This document shows positions 57,098 through 64,000 of a stretch of 64,000 nt of DNA, piece after piece. The position numbers and the translations under genes were made by a program. The notes beneath the pieces were generated by a model. That model did not search any database, had not been told where the DNA came from, and saw nothing but the letters and a program-made list of their open reading frames with translations. The DNA lies in the NCBI GenBank assembly GCA_910574455.1, contig CAJSYZ010000009.1:186001-250000 (forward strand), written 5' to 3'. Origin of the DNA: Trichaptum fuscoviolaceum (lineage: Eukaryota; Basidiomycota; Agaricomycetes; Hymenochaetales; Trichaptaceae). How positions within the stretch are numbered: the stretch's first letter is position 1; each line of letters begins with the position of its first letter.

Positions 57098-58149
57098 ATC
57101 TGAAGTGCTGCCTAGTTGAAGAAGAGAAAAATACCCGACACGAAGCGTAGCTGAGGGAGGGATCATGATGTGTCGTCGTGAACTTCAAGAAAGTTTTACA
57201 GAAAGTAAGCTAATTCTCACGCTCCACTGGCAGCCAACTTGAATGCGATCGCGGAGTTTTATTTTTCCGGCGTCAGGCTTCATCTCTAACTCTCAGCATC
57301 ACACCATCAGTAACCGACATCGGCATTGGTTGTAACGTCTAGCCAGAAATCCTGTCATCGGTACCAACTAAAGTTCCCGGGGTTATTGGTATTCGCCATC
57401 GCCTTCGTATCCTTAGCCACCCACAGGTCAAGCATTCAAAACCATAATTCACGGAGCGAAAAGGAAGTACTAAGCCATACAAGAAAACCAGTCTCCAATG
57501 CGGCAGATACTGATGGTTCGTTCTGATTGCAGTGATTGAAAAGCGGAAGAAAAATATTACCAATCCGTTACCCGCATTACGGTCATGATTTGAGACACAG
57601 GATCACGCTAGAGAGACGAGTAGATGGAGAAATCGATGGCCACTAGTGCTCTCATGATATTTTTTATCTAGCTATTATCCGAGAACAATGGAGGTAGATA
57701 CTACTGGCCTCTCCGACTCGGTCCCGTTATTGCGGCTATGGGTTTGAAAGGGGTGAATTGGGTGAAATTTATGTGCTTCCGAATCGGGCCAAATACTCGA
57801 CGTGTCCTTTGTTCGCATCAATAGTACTGCACGTTGGAAATATACAAGCTTTGGATATATACAACGTGCAGTGGTAATGCGATCACCTCGGTCAAGTCGA
57901 ATGGTCAGAAAAAACAAGAACATCCCATGCGGAATCGCGCTCTGGCGTACTTATATGAGCAAGGCATGTGTCAGTGCTACTACTACCAGACGAACAGCCG
58001 AGCTCTGACATTACAGCAGTCGCGTTAAACACTGTATCGGAGAAAGCTTGAGCACCAGATGCCGGTGTGTTACTTCATTCCTCGTCAACGTTAGACGCCT
58101 TCTGACAGTACGCGTTTTGGATGGTTTATGTAACTTTCCTATTTAAAAG
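57098..58149. other. intergenic with dispersed repeat at 57136-57230
   Basis: 57136-57230 repeats the start of the block at 31331-31430 (CCGACACGAAGCGTAGCTGA, GGGAGGGAT, TGTCGTCGTGAACTT, AGTAAGCTAA). 57860-58025 resembles the region upstream of 62570 (GTCAAGTCGAATGGTCA, CATGTGTCAGTGC) and probably is the 5' exon or leader of the following family gene; its reading frame is not conserved between the two copies. Confidence 0.5.
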
Positions 58150-59186
58150 TACTCCCTTCCACACGGCTATACATTTGGCCCAGGCGGCGAGGTTTTGTAT
58201 GAACCCGCCTTCGAGATGTTGGCCTTTGATTTGGCAACAACATATGGTGAGACTATTAGACCTAGCCTATCTCACCTATCTCATTCTAATAAAACAAACA
58301 TTGACGTATGCTTGTCCTTTTCTCCGTCTTTTGAATAACTTCCTACTAGATGATGCCGAACTCATCAGGAAGGCCTCAGACCCACTCGAAGAAGTCTATG
58401 ATGCACTTAAGGAAAAGAAGCCGACCGAGGCTTGGTCTAGTGCCAACAAACTATGCGTCTTCCTATGGATATTCAGGGAGGAATTGTCATGTGAGCTTTA
58501 GTTTCGCGTCTTCTCGGGCTGAAAGAATGGAATATCTTACTGACTTCAATATGGAACACCTCACAGCATTAAACGATAAGAAGGGGGTGAAACTCATCAA
58601 CACGGCATTTGGAACCCTCGTTGTCCAAACACTGCGGTCCTTAGACTCCATGTCACTGCTCTCTGCGCACTCTTACATCCCAGACCTCGAGATTGGGCTC
58701 GAGCGTTTCACGTGGTGGGGCGCATTCGCAGAGAAGCGCCTGGGCTTAAAGAGCCCATATCTCACCGTCGTCAAGGGCTACGGAAAGAAATTGTTTGGCG
58801 ATAGGACTGAGAAAGAGAGGATCTACATGCGCTCATCCCGGGAGAGCGCCTATAAGCACTTCTTTCAGAAATTGGATAAATCGGAGAAAGAGGGAAGGAA
58901 GCTTCCAAATGGAGAGTATTTCGCTGATGATGGGGATGAAGTTGTCGACCCGTGGAAAGGAGCGAATGCGAAGGATGCGAAGATTGATCATAATCACGCA
59001 GACTTCGATGCGGAAGAGGCGTTTTCGAAATTCTCGGAGTGAGTCACTTTGAACTTGGTTTCCCCCGTTTATCTCCTTAGATCAAGGGCAACACGAGAGT
59101 TGATCAAGATACTTACTCTTTACGTCACCACAAACAGATACCTCGATTTCCTTAGTGAGCAGAGATTCAAGGATTACCAAGATTAG
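58150..59186 (+). CDS. TFGPGGEVL-family protein, member 2 (truncated tail)
   Basis: The exons begin at the acceptor at 58148-58149 with YSLPHGYTFGPGGEVLYEPA; the next starts DDAELIRKASDPLEEVYDAL. The main exon carries LNDKKGVKLINTAFGTLVVQ, IPDLEIGLERFTWWGAFAEK, YLTVVKGYGKKLFGDRTEKE, KLDKSEKEGRKLPNGEY and DFDAEEAFSKFSE. The last exon, 59139-59186, gives YLDFLSEQRFKDYQD and stops. Compared with member 4 the C-terminal Ser-Asp tail has been lost: the sequence after the stop still resembles its coding bases (GACTCGGTTCCAGACTCGGA), then jumps to the shared 3' flank. The start codon is not resolved. No known domain is recognised; the role is unknown. It is tail to tail with member 3. Confidence 0.7.
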
Positions 59187-59899
59187 ACTTCTGTGTCGGA
59201 CTCGGTTCCAGACTCGGATCTACATAGATCGCGTATATTGATAGAAGCAGAGCTCTGTGCATTGACTATATGTACTTTATGTTTCTTTAGATAATGAGGG
59301 TGTAGTGAATAATAGTATCCATGCTTAATCTTCGGAAACCTCAAAGACTATATAGCCTGTGCATAAAGAAGTGAAGTTGTGTTGTTTGTATACTGCGGCT
59401 GTGCGTCACGATAAAAGGCGAGTAAGTATCTATTGTTTATAGAAAGGCTACTCACAGCGCTCTTGTAAAATGAAGATGTCGTATGCTACTTTTTCTATAG
59501 GAGTCAACAGACAAGACTTCACACCCTGGGCCGAACGTATAACCCCCTGGAAGCTCGTACTGCGTAGATTATGACGATCATTGACCACATAATGGTGCCA
59601 TGTCCAGTACTAATTGACATTAGAAGCTACTAGATTACGCACGGACATCATATCACTGCCTATCTATCGGAATGAATACTGTGGTGTAAGCGGAGCTTTG
59701 AGCAGTATGGCTAAGTCCTTTTCATATTATCTGATAGATACTAGAGAATGAATGTCTTTAGTGATGTGAATAACTCTCCTGTCGGACTGCAACTTTCTTT
59801 CGCGGTCGGAATAAGCTCGAGTTTCCTGTCCTCGGATCTGAACTTCTGCGCGCTCGCCTGAGTGAAGTCACCTTCCGTACCTCCTCCTTCTCACGTATT
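59187..59899. other. intergenic between convergent family members 2 and 3
   Basis: No gene seen. Confidence 0.4.
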
Positions 59900-61028
59900 C
59901 TACTCCGAATCCGGGACTGGGTCTGATTCTGATTCCGTTCCAGAATTCTCTTCAGAATCTACCCGGAGATCTACTACTTCTGCTATTCCCCCACTCTTGT
60001 CCTTTCGTTGCTCCTTGAGGTGTCTGTGAGTAACAGAGTAAATCATAAGTAAGAGATACCAGTGTTTCATAGATAGCAAGAGAGATAGAGAGAGGGAGTT
60101 TTAGTGCTAGTCAACTTACTTCTTGTATTTCTTATACGCCGATTTGACATCGAAATCTGTGAGGTCAAACTCCACGTCCGTACTCTTTGCGCCTTTCCAG
60201 ATATTCTTGTCTTCTCCTTCTTCGTCTTCATCGCCCTCATCCTCCTGATCATCTTCATCTTCATCCATCACATACCTCCCATTCGGAAGCCTCCTATTCT
60301 CTTTCTCAAATTTCGGTAATTTCTTCAGAAATTGCTTGTAAGCTTTCAAGCGCATCCTTTGAGATTTTTCTCTTTCTTCCTCAGTCCTATCCCCGAATAG
60401 CTTCACGCCGTATCCTTTGACTACGGTCAGGTATGGACTATCGATCTGGAGGCGCTTTTCGGCAAATACACCCCATCGCGTGAATCGCTCGAGCCCAATT
60501 TCAAGGTCTGGGAAGGTGGAGATTGTGAGTTCTGAGGTCGAGTCCAAACCCCGGAGTGTATGCACCAAAAGGGCACCGAATGTCCGGTTGATGGCCTTCA
60601 ATCCCTTCTTATCTTCACACACTATCAAGACTCATTAGACTGATAGACTAGACATGAAGTTCTTCATTTGAGCGGAGAGTATAAACTAGATGATGACGCA
60701 CAGAGGTATTGGTCGGCGAAGGCTTGCAGATATACACAGAGAGCATTGAGACTATGCCATGCTGCTACCCAATCTTCTTCCTTTACCTTTTCGAAGGCAG
60801 ATTGAATTGGGTTTAAGGCTGCGGCAATATCATCGAAGTCATCTATTATGAGATGCGGACAAGATTATGAATATTGATCAGAACCCAGTAAACGCAGTTA
60901 TACATAGGCACGTCGTAGCACATACCATTCCATAATGATGCCATCAGATTGCGATCGAGACTGCGGAACGCCTCGTCAGATAGGACCTCACCTCCTGGAC
61001 CAAATGTGTAATTATCCGGGAGGGCATA
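59900..61028 (-). CDS. TFGPGGEVL-family protein, member 3
   Basis: Minus-strand exons: 61028-60926 (YALPDNYTFGPGGEVLSDEA), about 60846-60703 (DFDDIAAALNPIQSAFEKVK), about 60620-60128 with KKGLKAINRTFGALLVHTL, FPDLEIGLERFTRWGVFAEK, YLTVVKGYGVKLFGDRTEEE and a long acidic run (DEDEDDQEDEGDEDEEGED), and a last exon near 60032-59900 giving HLKEQRKDKSGGIAEVV with an SESD-containing tail and stop at 59900-59902. The exon layout equals that of members 2 and 4, and the same positions are conserved, so purifying selection is plausible. The start lies upstream of 61028 and is unresolved. The acidic and Lys-rich composition suggests a nuclear or nucleic-acid-associated protein, but this is only a guess. 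Confidence 0.7.
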
Positions 61029-62750
61029 CTACAGTCCCGGACAAGATGAGATGAGGAATAAAGAGATAGTACAATGTGTGAAAATCGTTGAGATGAAGGG
61101 ACGAACCGGCATTGTGTGATTTATTTTGCTCGGAAATATCTTGCTTATGCGAAAAATGAGTATCTCTCCTGCTGGTTTCAGTGCCTATGGGAGTCATGAT
61201 GCGAATCATGTTGTACTTAAGTACAATTGTGTTTCCGAATTGGTGCGTTGTGAGCTTTTTCTGGGCCGCTCGGCCACTCAAGTGAGCCAGTGACTTCCTC
61301 AAGTAAAAATTACAGTGGTGTACAGGCACATGAGCGGATGAGGGAGATGAAGGTGATGCAATACGTAGGAGCGCGCCTGGGCTACCATACAGAAAGTGGA
61401 GAGCATTGCGAAGAGGGGTATTCCTGTGCGGAAGTCAAACGAGCTATGTACAAGTGGATGTCTTGGGTTATCGGAGTTGATAGCCTAACGCGTGATAACG
61501 GACGAGAGTGCGGTTCACATACATGTAATCTCAGAATCTGAAGCCGAGGGTAGCTCCCTGACATGACGGCGTTCCAGAGCTAGTCAAAACGTAGTAAAGA
61601 AAATAATGAACCACTAATTGTTCAGCAAGCTCGAATACGTACGTACCACTAGTAGCAGCGGCGGTTCGGCACTCGCTCGCAATTATACGGAGTTTAACTG
61701 GTATGATGTGGGCTGAATCTAGCCGCATTAGTTCCGCTTAGCATCGATGACAATGTAGAGCGAATCACCAGGTGACGAAATCGTTAAGAACATCTGCGGT
61801 ATGCGAAGAATCGGCAACACTGAGAAGAGATTCATACACAAGCAGATGCTATATAAGACTTAATTTGCACTGATACGCACAAAGAAACCATTTTCTGACT
61901 TGGAGAATGAAGAGGAGGAGGAAGTTGGAAGAGGGTAACTGTGTGAAATTTGAATGGACGCGCAATGTTTCTTTAAATGGCCACGGTCACTGGCACTGGC
62001 AGGTGCAGTGACTTAAAAATCAGGCTCCGATTTGTATTCAAGTTGTCACGCAAGATGTCATTTACACAAATACTGTTACTACTACTACTAGTAGACAGGT
62101 AAACCTAGTAAAGTTCTTGTAATTCCCACGATTACCCCATTTTGGCGACTATTGTCCCTTCACGTTCTTGTTCTTCGGTCTTACAATACACGCAGCTCTC
62201 ACTCTCATGGGTAAAGAAATGTTAAACAATTTTCGTTAACATATTCAGTAACAACGGAATAATGTTTCCATACTAACTGACATTGAACAATTTGCAGGGA
62301 TTCCTGTCTTTGGCTCGAATCAAACGCATGGCGTTACTACATCAAGTCAACGACAGATGACATAGCAGCATCTTCATATACACTCTGGACCTTGTACTAC
62401 TGATGACTGTGACCTAGGGATATACTCAATGTACGGTAGTAATGATACTAACGGATCAGTGACCTCAGTCAAGTCGAATGGTCACAAAGAACCCGAGCAT
62501 CCGATGGCGGAATGACGCTGTGGTAAACTTATATGAACATGACATGTGTCAGTGCGTTTTTCTCCAGGATAGACTACCTGACGAGGTGCCGAGCCTTGAA
62601 ATCTGTAGATACTGTTTCCGAGAGAGCTTGAATACCAGATGCCGGTGCGTTACTCCTTGTTAATGATGATTGCGCGCCGACAGTGTCTAACTTTTTACCT
62701 CGCATTCCGCGTCTTGCGTTTCGTATCTGGTCAACTTACCCATTTTATAG
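61029..62750. other. intergenic, 1.7 kb, with 5' leader of member 4
   Basis: No recognisable gene apart from 62470-62660, which resembles the stretch before member 2 (GTCAAGTCGAATGGTCA; LYEHDMCQC versus LYEQGMCQC) and may be a first exon or leader. A TACTACTACTACTAGTAG microsatellite lies at about 62078-62095. Confidence 0.45.
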
Positions 62751-63970
62751 TACTCCCTTCCGGACGACTATACATTTGGCCCAGGCGGCGAGATCCTGCA
62801 TGAAGCTGCCTTCGGCAGTTTGGACAGCAACTTGACAACGGCGACATGGGATGGTTAGATCATCAGTCTTATCCTTTCTCATTTCAATAAAGCAAATGTT
62901 GACGTATGCTTGCCTTTTTCTCCTTTAAATACTTTGTCCTTAGATGATACGGACGTCATCAGGGAGTCCCTCAGCCCAATCGACGAAGTCAACGATGCAA
63001 TTAAGGCAAAAAACCCGGTCGAGGCTTGGCGTAGTGTCAACAAGCTTAGCGTCTTCCTATACATACTGAGGGAGAGGTTGTTATGTGAGCTTTAATTTCT
63101 CGTCTTCTCGGTCTGAGAGATTAGAGATACTGACTATATTAAAACCCTATAGCATCAAACGATGAGAAGGGTTTGGAACTCATCAATTCGACATTTGGAG
63201 CTCTCGTCGTCCAGACACTGCGGTCTTTAGACAAGGATTCACTGCTCACCGACTCAAACCTCCCAGACCTCGAGATAGGACTCGAGCGTCTCACGCGGTG
63301 GGGTACATTCGCAGAGAAGATCCTGGGCCTAAAGAGCTCATATCTCACTGTCATCAAGGGTTACGGAAAGAAATTGTTTGGCGATAGGACTGAGAAAGAG
63401 AGGATCAAGATGCGAGCATCCCGGAAGAGGGCCTATAAGCGATTCTTGAAGGAATTGGATAAATCGGAGAAAGAGAGCAGGGAGCTACCAAATGGAGAGC
63501 TTTTTGATGATGAGGATGAAGTTGAAGACCCATGGAAAGGAGCGAGTAAGAAGGATGCAAAGCTCAATCACGCAGACTTCGATGCGAAAGTGGTGTTTAA
63601 GAAATACTTGGTGTGAGTCACTGTGACCTCATCTTCCTTGGATCAGGGAAAAACGAGATTTAATCCAGATACTTAATCTTCTCTTCGACACTAAAACAGA
63701 TACCTCAATTCCCGTAGTGAAAAGGGCGGAGACAAGGATGACCAAGGATCCGGGAGCGATTCAAATAAGACTTCTGGGTCGGACTCGGATCCAGACTCGG
63801 ACTCAAATTCGGACGCAGACTCAGACCCGGACTCTGATACTGATAAGGGAAAGGGAAAGGGTAGAGGCAAGGGCAGAAGTGTTGGAAGGAGCAAAGACTC
63901 GGATTCCGACTCGGAAGGAGAGTCAGCGCCAGAAAGTTCAGAATCAGATTCCGGGTCGGAGTCAGACTAG
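62751..63970 (+). CDS. TFGPGGEVL-family protein, member 4 with Ser-Asp repeat tail
   Basis: The exons are 62751-62853, 62944 to about 63083, 63153-63612 and 63700-63970. The conserved blocks are YSLPDDYTFGPGGEILHEAA, DDTDVIRESLSPIDEVNDAI, NDEKGLELINSTFGALVVQT, LPDLEIGLERLTRWGTFAEK, YLTVIKGYGKKLFGDRTEKE and SEKESRELPNGELFDDEDEV. The last exon is a low-complexity tail alternating Ser-Asp runs (SGSDSDPDSDSNSDADSDPD) with a KGKGKGRGKGR basic patch, ending SGSESD and stop at 63968-63970. This is the full-length form of the family. Its length and tail contrast with truncated member 2. The start codon was not found. Function is unknown. Confidence 0.75.
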
Positions 63971-64000
63971 ATATTCATAGAAGCGGGAGCTCTTTGCATT

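Noticed and set aside
1..64000. CRISPR array, bacterial operon or prophage
   Set aside because: The sequence is spliced eukaryotic DNA; there are no regularly spaced direct repeats of CRISPR type and no bacterial gene signatures.

Overview
The window is nuclear DNA from a filamentous basidiomycete, most likely an Agaricomycete. Genes are split by short introns of about 50-70 nt. The protein families are typical of that class: F-box/LRR-like proteins, DUF6533 membrane proteins, DUF6589 proteins, S8 subtilases with an I9-type propeptide, a Git3-like GPCR with a long cytoplasmic tail, a Zn2Cys6 regulator and BUD13. It is an accessory, repeat-rich region. Only BUD13, and perhaps the GPCR, look like conserved core genes; many of the rest are recent paralogs or broken copies. 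The species cannot be named from the sequence.

Layout: 0-3.3 kb holds a decayed kinesin motor, an intron-containing tRNA-Glu(CTC) and a decayed F-box copy. 3.9-8.7 kb carries two intact F-box genes. 9.5-11.0 kb is an intact secreted subtilase. 12.2-21.3 kb is a cluster of four DUF6533 genes. 21.6-22.8 kb is the first of four members of an unrecognised family marked by a TFGPGGEVL motif; the others lie at 58-64 kb. 24.0-29.0 kb is an F-box pseudogene split by a 3.4-kb transposon that itself contains a hAT-like element and a TA-flanked MITE. 29.8-31.3 kb is an intact F-box gene, followed by a second tRNA-Glu(CTC). 32.6-35.8 kb encodes the GPCR.

38.262-44.769 kb is the most notable object. It is a 6.5-kb element with 123-bp terminal inverted repeats and a 9-bp target-site duplication (CCCTTTTCC). 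It carries two convergent genes, a RecQ-like helicase and a DUF6589 protein. Each terminus folds into a long hairpin whose stem is kept by compensatory changes between the two ends. The helicase gene is itself broken by a 677-bp element that has two opposed tRNA-like heads and telomere-like (CCCTAA) repeats; removing it with one 7-bp duplicate restores an uninterrupted reading frame.

45-57 kb holds a subtilase remnant, a Zn2Cys6 regulator, and a second complete-length subtilase gene split at its catalytic-His motif by a 4.86-kb transposon. That transposon carries decayed pieces of three host genes (TFIIF-alpha, coatomer beta-prime, a Ser/Thr kinase), so it is a Pack-type gene-capturing element. 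It and the 3.4-kb element share CATCA termini and 2-bp duplications. BUD13 follows.

The intron models are my own splice predictions. Where I give exon sums divisible by three, that supports the model but is not transcript evidence.
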